A stretch of 64,000 nucleotides of DNA from Symbiodinium natans (taxonomy: Eukaryota; Sar; Dinophyceae; Suessiales; Symbiodiniaceae). Shown piece after piece: positions 11,881 to 22,480 of the stretch; position 1 is the stretch's first letter, and every line of letters begins with the position of its first letter. Location: NCBI GenBank assembly GCA_905221605.1, contig CAJNDS010002690.1, forward strand, positions 981,491 through 1,045,490. The letters run 5' to 3'. The position numbers were made by a program, and so were the translations under genes. The notes under the pieces were generated by a model that worked only from the letters and a program-made list of their open reading frames with translations, had not been told where the DNA came from and did not search any database.

Positions 11881-12079
11881 AGGGTTTAGGGTTTAGGGTT
11901 TAGGGGTTAGGCGTTTAGGGTTTAGGATTGCCCGGAGTCCAGTATTCAAAAACTGGATTAGGATTTAGGATTCAGGGTTGAGGGTTTGGGGTTTCGGGTT
12001 TAGGCTTTAGGGTTTGAGGTTTAGGGTTTAGGGTTTGGTCCGAAGACACCCCCCCCACGTGGTGCTCTGTCTCTAGACC

Positions 12080-12600
12080 CCCCCTCTGCAATTAAGCGGC
12101 CGGCGCTGTTGTGTCACACCGCCCGACCACCCAGCCGCTTCATTGCAGACCCCCCCTCTGCAATTAAGCGGCCGGCGCTGTTGTGTCACACCGCCCGACC
12201 ACCCAGCCGCTTAATTGCAGACCCCCCCTCTGCAATTCAGCGGCCGGCGCTGTTGTGTCACACCGTCCGACCGCCCAGCCGCTTAATTGCAGACCCCCCC
12301 CCCCCCCGGCAATTAAGCTTTTTGCGGTATGGATTTGGGTGTTTTGTGTTGCCGCAGGGGGGTCCAGTGCGGTTGGGCGGTCGGGCGGTGTGACACAACA
12401 GCGCCGGCCGCTTAATTGCAAAGGGGGGGTCTGCAATTAAGCGGCTGGGCGGTCGGGTGGGACACAACAGCGCCGGCCGCTTAATTGCAGAGGGGGGGTC
12501 TGCAACTAAGCGTTTGGGCGGGCAGGCGGTGGGTTACAACAGCGCCGGCCGCTTGATTCTATAGAGGGGGGTCTGCAATTAAGCGATTGGGCAGTCGGGC
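12080..12600. repeat. Cluster of palindromic ~72-bp units, three forward then four inverted
   Basis: Units bounded by GCAATTAAGCGGCCGG and CCGCTTAATTGC, with a core GCGCTGTTGTGTCACACCGC. Three direct copies lie left of about 12310 and about four reverse-complement copies right of it. Each unit has inverted ends, so the cluster is a nested palindrome. The separators are C7-C16 or G7 runs. No telomeric repeats inside. Confidence 0.85.
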
Positions 12601-12984
12601 GGTGGCCAGGCTCTGGTGATTGAAAAAACATGCATGGTCATGATGGGGTGTGGGCTGCAACAGCTGCAGGCCACTCCAGGCTGCAGGCTGCATAGTGCAC
12701 GAGTTCTCCAATGCTCCCATCCCATCCACACAGTCGTTAAGCTACACAACCCTCATCGTGGGCCTGGCGACCAGGCTGCAAGGCCGCTGAAATCTGAAAA
12801 AAAGGCGGCTTCAACGTGTTTAAAGTTTAACCGCTGTTTAACCGGTGAGCCGTTGGCAAGCTGTTGCAGGCTTCAGTTGCAGGCTTCAGTCTCATGTTTT
12901 GCTGAAACCTGTGCTGCCTGTGCTGCCTACGCCGCAGAATTGTCTCTCTGTCTAGTGGTGTTTGCACCTCGGGCCCCCAGATTG

Positions 12985-13075
12985 ATTTCGATAAAATTGC
13001 CCTGCCGTCACTGCAGCGAGAGAGAGAGAGAGAGAGAGAGAGTGTGTGCCAGAGAAAGAGAGACGGATACCACGC
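12985..13075. repeat. GA microsatellite
   Basis: (GA)n at 13017-13043 with a second short GA run, on the left of the long G tract. Confidence 0.9.
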
Positions 13076-13134
13076 TTCCGTTCGGATCAAGCGTCTCTTT
13101 TTGATGCCGCGTACGTAAAAAATCTGCGTTTGGC

Positions 13135-13136
<2 letters not shown>

Positions 13137-13199
<63 letters not shown>
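13137..13199. repeat. 63-nt G homopolymer
   Basis: Uninterrupted run of about 63 G. It generates artificial polyproline frames on the minus strand. The length may be inexact because such runs are hard to sequence. Confidence 0.9.
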
Positions 13200-13201
<2 letters not shown>

Positions 13202-13973
13202 AGGGGGGTCGGGTTTGACGAGTGAAAAACTACGTTTTTACAGCGTTTGGCTGTTGAGGTTCATGGCTTGAGGGTGTTATAGTGGACGGCGAAGGGTTGG
13301 AGATTTGATGGTGATTATGGGGGTTAGTTTCCGGTTGACAAAGGGGGTCAAGGGCTTTTGACTTGCGAAGCCCTAAACCCCCTAAACTCCAACTTTCCAA
13401 TGTTTTCAGAGCCGCAACCCCTGAGGCTGATCCATGTTTGGGAATCCACACTGCGCCAACCCATGATCTCTCGCCGGACACTCAGCATCGGGGCCGGGGG
13501 CAGGGGGGCAGGCCCTAGGGTTTAAGGTTTAGTTTAGGCCTCAGGGTTTAGGGTTTAAGGTTTAGGGTTAAGGGTTAAACCAAGACCCTACACCCAATAC
13601 GACCCCCTCAATCCCCATCAGAATCCTGGCTCAGGGTCCTGGAGCAAAGGGAAGTGGCCCAACAGTGGCCCAAGCCCTATTAGGGTTCGTCAGGGTTTAG
13701 GGTTTAGGGTTTAGGGCTTGCTCCCGACACCCACCTCTTAGCCCTTAAACCCCTGAGCCCGAAGCCCTTGCGAGAAGGTTTGGGGTTTCGGTCTTCATGT
13801 ATTGGGGCCAGACCTCAAGCGTGGCAGAAGGCCCGACACTTGACAAGGCCGATCAAGCCGACCAAGCCCATGAGCCCTCTCGCCTTCATAAACCCCCCCG
13901 AAAGTCAAAGCGCGGTAAAACCTTGAAGCGCTAGAACCCAACACATAAACTTGGTAGGCCCGTGTTGGGATAT

Positions 13974-14042
13974 TCTATATATATATATATGTATTTGTAT
14001 TTGTATATGTATACGTGTATATACATATATATATATATTCCA
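13974..14042. repeat. TA-rich microsatellite
   Basis: (TA)n and TATGTATTTG variants in about 70 bp. Confidence 0.9.
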
Positions 14043-14805
14043 TTATTGGGTTTAAGAGGGCCACATTAAGGAGTACTTTTCAGAGTGCTTAAAAAGGGCC
14101 ATCCTAGTATACACAGCCTGAACTCCAGAACCCTAGCCACTCCTCTTCATCCCCAGTAAACCAGGCTAAGGGCTTCAGAACACTAGGCACCCCAGGTGCC
14201 CCAGAGGGTTTAGGGTTGTGGGTTGAGGCTAAACACTTAGTTGGCATATCCGAGCAACCTTAAACCTTCACGCCTACACCCGAGACTACCCCAACACTTT
14301 ACCCACTTAAACCCTGAACCTGAACCCTAAACTACCCCCCCCCCCCCCCCCTCCTGCCCAAACCCTAAAGTACCCTCCCCCGCCCCTCTCCCCTTAAAAG
14401 AAGCAGAGTGAAGCCCTAAACCTTTAAACCCTAAACCCTAGACCCCACCCTCCCCTGAAACAAAGCAGAGTACAAACTTCTACGCCAGGTGAGGATGTGG
14501 CTGTCCTCCTCCACCAGCATGCAAGGGGCCCTGGGCATGGGCTGTGAGTTCAGGGTTCAGGGTTTAGGGCTTCGGGTTTATAAGGTTAGGGTTTAGGGGT
14601 CAGGGTTTAGGGTTTAGGGTTTAGGGCTCGGGGCTCAGGGTTTATGCTTTAGGGTTTAGAGTGTTAGGGTTTAAGGTTTAAGGTAGTGTATAGGGTCTAT
14701 GGCTTGGGCGGGTTAGGCTTTAAAGTGCATAGGGTTTGAGGCTTCAGGACTATAGGATACCTCAGGGTGTTTGGGGATAAGTTGGTTGGGGGTATGTAGA
14801 TTTGG

Positions 14806-14839
<34 letters not shown>
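14806..14839. repeat. G homopolymer
   Basis: About 34 consecutive G, immediately followed by TTTAGGG repeats. Confidence 0.95.
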
Positions 14840-14976
14840 CTAGGGTTTAGGGTTTAGGGTTTTCGGTTTAGGGTTTGGGGTTCCGGTGGCCCCGGCAGGT
14901 TTGGGATCTTCGCTTTGCAAAAGAGCCGACAGTTCCAAGCATGCCTCACACCCTAATCCCTAAACCTCAACACTCT

Positions 14977-15045
14977 ACCTGGCACCCTTTACCTACCAGC
15001 GTTATGGGTGAAACCTACTAGTTCAGGGCAGTTACGTCCCAGGTA
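14977..15045. mobile_element. MITE-like element, family A (diverged)
   Basis: ACCTGGCACCCTTTACCTAC at the left; GGGCAGTTACGTCCCAGGT at the right. Confidence 0.7.
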
Positions 15046-15807
15046 AACCCTCAAGCCCTCAAATCTTAACAGCCTCCGACTCAAGCCGCACTACCCTTCA
15101 GCATCTGGGAGCAGGGTAGAGAGTGCGGCCAGAGGGGGGGGGTCTAGGGTTCAAAGTTAGGGAGGGTCCCACAAGGGTGGTCAGGGGGGTCCCAGAGGAT
15201 CTCCCAGGGGATCCCAGGAATTTCAGGCATTTTCCAGAAGGGCAACCGCCAAAAACCCAAAACCCATCCAACATGCCGCAAGGGTCGGCGGTCTCATTAA
15301 ACCCTATCTCACTAAACCCTATAAACCTCAAACCCTGAACCCTAAACCCCACCACCACACCATGCAGGGGAAGGCAGGCCCAACACCCACCACTTTTTAG
15401 GGGGGGGGGGGGGTTGAGGGTTTAGGGTTTAGGACCCTAAACCCTAAACTCCTAAAGCCGTAAACTCATCATATGCCCGCATGTGGATGCGACACACCGC
15501 ATTGCTGGACTCAGTCATGCCAAGTCTTGACCTACACCCAAAGCCCCACCAGGGCAGAGACCAAAGGGGGGTTTAGGGTTTAACTCTCGGGCATAGAACA
15601 GGGTTTCCTATGGGTCACCCCACTCCCCAAAGGTACCCGAAAGCATACTTTTATCAGATACAAGCCCCGAACCCTACCAAACCCTCAACCCAAAACCCCA
15701 AACCCTAAACCCTAAACCCCAAACCCTAAACCCTAAACCCAAGCCCTAAACCCTTCAAGCCCCTGCACCTGTGTCATCTGCGCACCGAAGCTGCCGGAAC
15801 CGCTCTG

Positions 15808-16018
15808 CTTGGAGGTTCATGGTACTTGTTAACCAATCATAGCTGTACCTGCAACTGTGCTTATCGCCATGTTAGGGCACTTAAGGGGCTGATAAATGGG
15901 TTATAAGTACTGTACTTGCAATTGTGCTTATAGCCATGTTAGGGGCACTTAAGGGGCTTATGAATGGGTCCTAAGTAGAGTTCTAATTGGCTAACAAGTA
16001 CCATGAACCGTCTCCGGA
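15808..16018. mobile_element. MITE-like element, family B, internally duplicated
   Basis: Ends CTTGGAGGTTCATGGTACTT and AACAAGTACCATGAACCG are inverted. The middle carries two copies of TGTGCTTATCGCCATGTTAG-like text. Confidence 0.85.
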
Positions 16019-16083
16019 GGTGCCAACGCTGGCCAGCTCGCTGTCAATATGCACCGCTCTCAGACCCCAAAAGCCCGTGAAAA

Positions 16084-16187
16084 CAGGGTTTAGGGTTTAG
16101 GGTTTAGGGTTTAGGGTTTAGGGTTTAGGGTTTAGGGTGCAGGGTTTAGAGTTTAGGGTTTAGGGTTTAGGGTTTAGGGTTTAGGGC
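16084..16187. repeat. (TTTAGGG)n array
   Basis: About 14 units with single-unit variants (TGCAGGG, TTTAGAG). Confidence 0.95.
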
Positions 16188-16744
16188 CTTCATCATTAGA
16201 ATAGGGTTTTGGGGGGGTGTTGATAGTATTGTTACATAGGGACCATAAGCATAGCATTTGTAATTCTTCCGAAGCCGTTTCTCTTTGTGGAAGACTCCGG
16301 CGCTTCGGCTTTAGGATTTGGGGAATACGGGTTCAGGGTCCTCAAGTAGTAGGGTTCGGGATTAAACTCAGGGCTTGGAGGACACACCACCATTTTTCAT
16401 GTAGGAACCCCATATTAGGGTACTTGAACCTACCCCAAACCCGTACATCTTCACCTCCAAAAGAAGAAGGTATGCCTAAAGGGTATAATTATGTTGAATA
16501 CTTCTTAGACTGTAGGTCCTTCATGAAGGATGGAATGGCATTGGGTTTCTGGGCAAGTGCAGGTTGTCGTGGACCCCCAAACCCCAAACCTTGTAAACTC
16601 TTCCTTCAAAGGTGTGTAGGATGCCTTTGGGCTTCCGGTTTAGGGTTTCGGGTTTAGGGTTTAGGGTTTAGGGTTGAAGCCCCCATTTTCAGGATTGGGG
16701 GTGAATTTTGGGGTTCAGGGTTTAGGGCTGGGGTTCGTCGGCGT

Positions 16745-16887
16745 ACTTGGAGGTTCATGATACTTATTAACCAATTATAACTGTACTTATAAGTGTACTT
16801 CTAACCATATTAGGGCACTTAATGGGCTTATAAGTGGGTTATAAGTGCAGTCATAACTGGTTAGTAAGTACCATGAACCTCCAAGTA
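16745..16887. mobile_element. MITE-like element, family B, intact
   Basis: Long inverted ends: ACTTGGAGGTTCATGATACT at the left and AGTACCATGAACCTCCAAGT at the right, with TTAACCAATTATAACTG mirrored by CATAACTGGTTAG. Best copy of the family. Confidence 0.9.
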
Positions 16888-17295
16888 GGGGGATTACGTC
16901 AAGAGATCTATGGACTTAGGGTTTAGGGTTTAGGGTTTAGGGTTTAGGGAGGCGCGAAGGGGGATTCTGTTGTTGCGACAGCTCGCACTGCGCCCCCTTC
17001 GTGCGTAGCCGGGCCAAACGCGTTTGCCAAAGCTATCAACTGCTTGATTTTACGTCTGAAGTTCAGTTCTTTTGTGCAAAAGTTGCTGGAAACTTAAAAA
17101 AAGTTAGCAGAAAAGTGTCAAGGGGTTTATGCTTATTCTAGATCTCAGAAAGTGTACTTAAACCTCTGCACCCTGGCACCTATGACCCTAGCTTGAGGAC
17201 GAAGTGAACTGCCGAGTTGGAGTCGTATGCCCCATTCGAAGGGCGCTGCCCCCAGATCCCAAAATTATCAACCTAAGACAAAGCATGCATTGAAA

Positions 17296-17384
17296 CTGGG
17301 ATGTTCCCCCTTACACGAACAGTCCTTACTAGGGATTACCGTAGTCCCTACTAAGGATTGTAAGTCTAAGGGGGAACCTCCCAA
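17296..17384. mobile_element. MITE-like element, family C, compact
   Basis: CTGGGATGTTCCCCCTTACA to TCTAAGGGGGAACCTCCCAA, about 88 bp, nearly all hairpin. Confidence 0.85.
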
Positions 17385-17469
17385 TAGTAAAACCTATGCT
17401 TGGAACACCTCTTCCCGTGCCGTTCCAAAAGCCACTCTGAACCGAAAAATCCAACTCAACCAGAGATAG

Positions 17470-17880
17470 TGTGAGCCCCCTAAACCCTTAAACCCTAAAT
17501 CCCCAAACCCCGAAACCCCTAAACCCCTAAACCCCCAAACCCCCAAACCCCTAACCCCTAAACCCTAAACCCTAAACCCTAAACCCTAAACCCTAAACCC
17601 TAGCCCTAAACCCTAAACCCCTGAAACCCTAAACCCACCGAACCCTTGAGGCGCCTCCTGGCTCGAGGCTTTGGCGGCCTGCGGGGCTCCCTCCGAACAT
17701 TGGCCGCTGCTGGCGCAGGAGCTGTTTTTTTTGGTAGGGTTTAGGGTTTAGGGTTTAGGGTTTAGGGTTTAGGGTTTAGGGTTTAGGGTTTAGGGTTTAG
17801 GGTTTAGGGTTTAGGGTTTAGGGTTTAGGGTTTACGGATTAGGGTTTAGGGTTTAGGGTTAAAGGGTTAAAGGGTTAATG
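17470..17880. repeat. Convergent pair: CCCTAAA array, island, TTTAGGG array
   Basis: CCCTAAA/CCCCTAAA units at 17474-17640, a 75-bp coding-like island, then 16 TTTAGGG units at 17735-17860. A clean example of the C-rich, island, G-rich layout. Confidence 0.95.
17646..17722 (+). CDS. Candidate exon, RLLARGFGGLRGSLRTLAAA
   Basis: An island between a CCCTAAA array and a 120-bp pure TTTAGGG array. One frame reads RLLARGFGGLRGSLRTLAAA followed by GAGA, an Arg/Ala-rich peptide resembling a targeting sequence. Donor GAGCT^GTTTTT. Unassigned. Confidence 0.3.
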
Positions 17881-18095
17881 GGTTAAAGAAACAGTCAATC
17901 ATAGCATGATCCCTGTCATAGGAATCTTCTTCTTTCACGAAGGGGGTTTTGGGGGAGAGTCTCTTAATAGGTTCTTGGGGCAGGGGGTGGGGGTGTTCAA
18001 GGAGGGTATGTAACACTCCCCACTACTCCCTCAGGCTCCCGGAGCTTCCCTAAGCTGCCCCAAGCTTCCCTAGGTACCTACTAGGTACCCACGTG

Positions 18096-18097
<2 letters not shown>

Positions 18098-18136
<39 letters not shown>

Positions 18137-18150
18137 ACCGCCCCCCCCCA
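18098..18150. repeat. C homopolymer tract
   Basis: About 39 consecutive C followed by a second short C run; gives false polyglycine frames on the minus strand. Confidence 0.95.
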
Positions 18151-18849
18151 AGAACCCTATAACCTCTGGGAGCTTCCACAAGCCCTGGCACCGTTTGCCT
18201 GGTAGGCGGCGCGCGGATCTATGGAGCAGGAGCTGCAAAAGGCACCTTTGACGCCTTTTGGATGCAGAGCCCTAAAAACCCTGAACCCTAAACTCTAAAC
18301 CGTAAACCCTAAACTCTAAACTCTAACCCCTAAACCCTAAAACCATAAACCCATAAAACCTCAACCCTAAACCCGGGAGGAGTGATGTGGCTTTGGTGGG
18401 TTAGGCATGGCTTCGTTTAGGGTGTAGGGTTTAGGGTCTAGGGTTTAGGGTTTAGGGTTTAGGGTTTCGGGTTTAGGGAAGCAAAACCTAAACCCTCAAA
18501 GCCACAGGGGATTTAGTTTTGTTATGTATGGTTCAGGGTGAAGGGCTTAGGGTTGCAAGGACCCTAAACCCTAGACCCTAAACCCTAGACCCCTAAAACC
18601 TAAACCCTAAACCCCTAAACCCCTAACCCCAAACCCTAAACCCTAGCTATTTTTGCGGACACTTACGTGTAGGGTACCGTACGCAAACAGGATTCATTGC
18701 CTAAAGAGCTGCCCACAGGTGCCTGTCTCTGCCTAATGGTTCGCAAGGCCAAAGTCCCGGTTTAGGGTTTAGGGTTTAGGGTTTAGGGTTTAGTGTTTTG
18801 GTTTAGGGTGTTTAGGGTTTAGGGACAACCCCAACTCACCCCAAAACTT

Positions 18850-19790
18850 CACCCAGCAATCTGTAAAATCGAGAGCTGGTACCAAGTATGTTTTTGGCCA
18901 TCAGCTCATTCTCAGATCCCGGCTCCAAACCCTGCAGACCCTAAGACTGACAGTTGGGCCATTCCTCCTTTTCTGGGGAATCCTAGGTTCCTTTTATATA
19001 GAGCTGCCCGATACGACAAAGGGAGGGAGTTTGTTTGTTCTAGGCACAGAAGATCAAAGTCAACCTCAAACCGAGCACCCAAAGACCCAAGCACCTCTGC
19101 CAGCTTGCTGGCGTTGGCTCTTCGTTTCGTCGCGCCTACGCCCGTGCGAAAGCCCAGCTGAGTTTAGACATCTGCTCCCCCCCCCGCCTGCCTCTACTCA
19201 TTGCTAAGCTCAGAGTTTCGGGTAAGAAGTGCACAGGATGCTTTTGCACGGTCCTTCGCATCATTGAATCATAGGGATTGCAAGTTGCTCAGTAGGACCT
19301 TGTTCCCATTGTTACAGAGCAGGTTCTCTTATCAAATTCATGAAACATATCAACCCTCTCCAGAAAGAGGTACCCTTCTTCATCGTTAGGCTCCTGTGGA
19401 GGCTGCGTCGTTTTCCGGAAAAAAGTCTGGGTTGACACTACTTTGCGAGAAACGGCAATCTGCCCTAAACAACGCCACTCTCGCAGAATATTCCCGCCAC
19501 TTCCAACGTTGCTACTCCTGAGTAGTTGGAACATCCATCCTTTTCAATTCTTCAACCTTCTTTGCCAAAGACTGAAGGACCTAGAGCATGCAGAAAGGCA
19601 CCACTTGGGGGAACCAATGACCAACTCCCCATTTGCGAGGCCAGTAAGAACCCCAAACAGTAAACAAACAACTATCTGACCTGAAGACAGTAAGGTAGTT
19701 CCGTTCTGTGTGGTTTTTGTTTTGTCCTGAGGGGCACCAAACCCCAAAGCGCGCGACCAAACCCCCAGCCACAAAAGGAACTACACCCGA
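18850..19790. other. Unique 940-bp island, no gene recognised
   Basis: No telomeric repeats. Open frames of 60-81 codons on both strands overlap without a clear coding candidate; a stretch near 19100 reads TSASLLALALRFVAPTPVRK on +. Could be a pseudogene or non-coding transcript. Confidence 0.35.
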
Positions 19791-20069
19791 AAATTTAAAC
19801 CCTAAACCCTAAACCCTAAACCCTAAACCCTAAACCCTAGATTGAGGTAAGCTCCACCCGAAGCGCCAGATGGCTCAAGAATCTCAAGGGACCTGGAGGG
19901 TTTGGGGTGCAGGGGCTTAGGCCCCTCAGCCCCTTAAAGGCCGCTAAATCCTCGACCCCCAAATTAAGCCTGTAGGGGTTTAATTAGGGTTTAGGGTTTA
20001 GGGTTTAGGGTTTAGGGTTTAGGGTTTGGGGTTTAGGGTTTAGGGTTTGGGGTTCGGGGTTTAGGGTAT

Positions 20070-20183
20070 CTTGGTAGCCCAGTGGTACCCCTTACCTTTG
20101 TTTTTGGATTATGGGTTCCCTTATTAAAATGATCAACTCAAACAAGGGTGCCCCTATTATAATATGGTTGCTGGACTACCAAG
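20070..20183. mobile_element. MITE-like element, family E
   Basis: CTTGGTAGCCCAGTGGTACC at the left, TATGGTTGCTGGACTACCAAG at the right. Inner GGGTTCCCTTATTAAA and CAACTCAAACAAGGGTGCCC are shared with copies at 25390-25503, 48557-48673 and 59687-59796. Confidence 0.88.
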
Positions 20184-20639
20184 TCATGCTAAATCGAGGT
20201 TGTTTCTAAAAATGGCCCTGCTGAGCTTGGTGACCTGAGCTATAAGGAATCTGTCATCGACCCAAGTTGAGAACGACCTCCACACCCTAAACCCTAAACC
20301 CTAAACTAAACCCTAAACCCTGAGGCGAAAGGCAAGCGCATGTCCCCTGCGTGCTAAGGATTCACTGGCCAAAGCGCTGCCAGTCACCAGCAGAGCCTGC
20401 AGGACAGCAGTGCCAGGCTTCAAAGCGATAAACCCTAAACTTGGGATCTGCCTCGGCACACTAACAGTCAAATAAAGGGTTGTGTACTAAACATAGCGCA
20501 AAATTCCAGCACCAGAAAGTCTGATCGAGTTTGGACCTGGCTCAGCAGACGAGATCACACTTTGGGCCTTGGTTTGTGGTCTTTTCTGGTGCTAGTCACT
20601 GTGCTCCTGCTGGTGCTTGTTGATGGTGCCATTGCTTCG

Positions 20640-21312
20640 TTCTGAGCACAAAAAATAGCACCGGAGAAAGCACAATCATGAGCACAAAAAATAGCACCGG
20701 AGAAAGCACAATCGCGAGCACAAAAAAAAGCACCGGAGAAAGCACAATCATGAGCACAAAAAAAAGCACCGGAGAAAGCACAATCATGAGCACAAAAAAA
20801 AGCACCGGAGAAAGCACAATCATGAGCACAAAAAATAGCACCGGAGAAAGCACAATCATGAGCACAAAAAATAGCACCGGAGAAAGCACAATCATGAGCA
20901 CAAAAAATAGCACCGGAGAAAGCACAATCGTGAGCACAAAAAAAGCACCGGAGAAAGCACAATCATGAGCACAGAAAAAGCACCGGAGAAAGCACAATCA
21001 TGAGCACAAAAAATAGCACCGGAGAAAGCACAATCATGAGCACAAAAAATAGCACCGGAGAAAGCACAATCGTGAGCACAAAAAAAAGCACCGGAGAAAG
21101 CACAATCATGAGCACAAAAAATAGCACCGGAGAAAGCACAATCGTGAGCACAAAAAATAGCACCGGAGAAAGCACAATCATGAGCACAAAAAATAGCACC
21201 AGAGAAAGCACAATCATGAGCCCAAAAAGAAGCACCTGAGAAAGCACAATCGTGAGCACAAAAAATAGCACCGGAGAAAGCACAATCTTGAGCACAAACA
21301 AGAGCACCGGAA
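20640..21312. repeat. 36-bp minisatellite, about 18 copies
   Basis: Tandem 36-bp unit built of GAGCACAAAAAATAGCACC plus GGAGAAAGCACAATCAT, with few substitutions (T/A at the AAAAAATA step, CAT/CGT). Because the unit is a multiple of three, several frames on both strands stay open as artificial 12-residue repeat proteins. Only one copy is a base short (about 20936-20945), which breaks those frames. No telomeric repeats inside. Confidence 0.95.
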
Positions 21313-21493
21313 AACTTCATCACACTCATACATCAGGCCTCCAGGTATGATCATGAGGCACTCAGAAATGTCCAATCTCACGGGTGCTTTATTTTGTGGG
21401 TGTGTTTGTGCTGACCATTAGTGTGCTCGGGCAAGTCATAACCCTAAACCCTAAACCCTAAACCCTAAACCCGAATCTTTTTTCAGCTTTCTG

Positions 21494-21620
21494 AGTAGCT
21501 GAATCAGTCCACTTTACACTTTTTGGGATACTATAGGCCCCTCTAGAACTGAAAGTGTACTTTTTTTTTTTTTTTTTGGGGGGGGGGGGGGGGCTTTTAT
21601 GAATTTAGCAACTAATCATT
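21494..21620. mobile_element. MITE-like element, family D
   Basis: GAGTAGCTGAATCAGTCCAC and CTTTACACTTTTTGGGATAC at the left; GAACTGAAAGTGTAC then a T/G homopolymer and GAATTTAGCAACTAA at the right. Other copies: 25563-25670, 34640-34795, 38456-38556. Confidence 0.8.
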
Positions 21621-22480
21621 GGCTAGCCTGAACCTCTTCAAGGCAATAGCTTCCTATGCATGCAACCTTGGCGCACACAAATCTGTGGACGTTGAGGATC
21701 CTCTTATTGTGCGTGTAATTCTATTAATAAAGGGTTCATGGGGAAGCTTGCGAATGGAGGTTTTGGTCTAGAAGCTGTGTCATTATGGTCAATTCTAGGG
21801 TCTTTTTCTTCTCTTCGTTCACTGCGGTGCGTGCGTCGTTCACAAGTTCACTTCTTACCACCTTCATTATTAAGTGCATGTGAACTAGCCTAATAAAAGG
21901 ATAATGGTGTAGTTCATGCGTGTGCGAATGCAACAAGTGAACGAAACGCCCTTTTCCTCGAGGAAGTAATTCTATGTGATGAAGATAGAAGCATGAAGGC
22001 AGTAAAAACCACAATCATAATGTCATGACACGTGAATTCCATGAAACTTGACCATTTACTATTAGATAACGGGGACTCTAGGAATAATAGGGGTTTTTGG
22101 TGGATTTCTTACAATCTTAACCTGTGAGTTAGCCCGGTTTTTCTACAGTGAAGAGAACGAAATAAGGATATGAAGTGAATTATAAGTGAACGAACGTAGT
22201 GAATGAACACTATAAATGCGCTAAATTAGTTCGTTTCTCTTTTTCTACAGTAAATTTAATGTCAGGGAATTTACGAAGATTAGAAAGTTTGCTGATTCAC
22301 TTCGTTCATTTACTATTCTTTGCAAAGATATGAAAGTGAAAGGAACGAAGTGAAGAGATTATATAATTTATTGGGTTTTTAGTATATTTAAACTGTACCC
22401 TTGGGACGCTTTCTATCTTATTACACGCTCATACTATATTTATATTACCAACCGCATTAATTCTCAAGGTGAAACAAGTC
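21600..22480. other. AT-rich segment of foreign composition
   Basis: About 880 bp much richer in A+T than its surroundings, free of telomeric repeats, and containing repeated GAACGAAGTGAA-like words in both orientations, as seen in some organellar intergenic DNA. Short frames encode hydrophobic peptides (TGTLGIIGVFGGFLTILT; HAHTIFILPTALILK), but each is cut by stops and none could be assigned. It ends exactly at the broken end of the OPR-like gene. Organelle or viral origin is possible; unproven. Confidence 0.6.

Noticed and set aside
12616-13104. 162-codon + strand open frame
   Set aside because: Ends in a GA microsatellite read as Arg-Glu repeats, overlaps an antisense frame, and shows no domain or typical exon flanks.
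13008-13202. Polyproline and polyglycine frames over C or G homopolymers (also 2763, 18050, 53038, 53303)
   Set aside because: Homopolymer artefacts.
20555-21329. Long repetitive open frames on both strands (FCAHDCAFSGAI, STKNSTGESTIM types)
   Set aside because: Products of a 36-bp minisatellite whose unit is divisible by three; open in several frames at once and without a unique start or domain.
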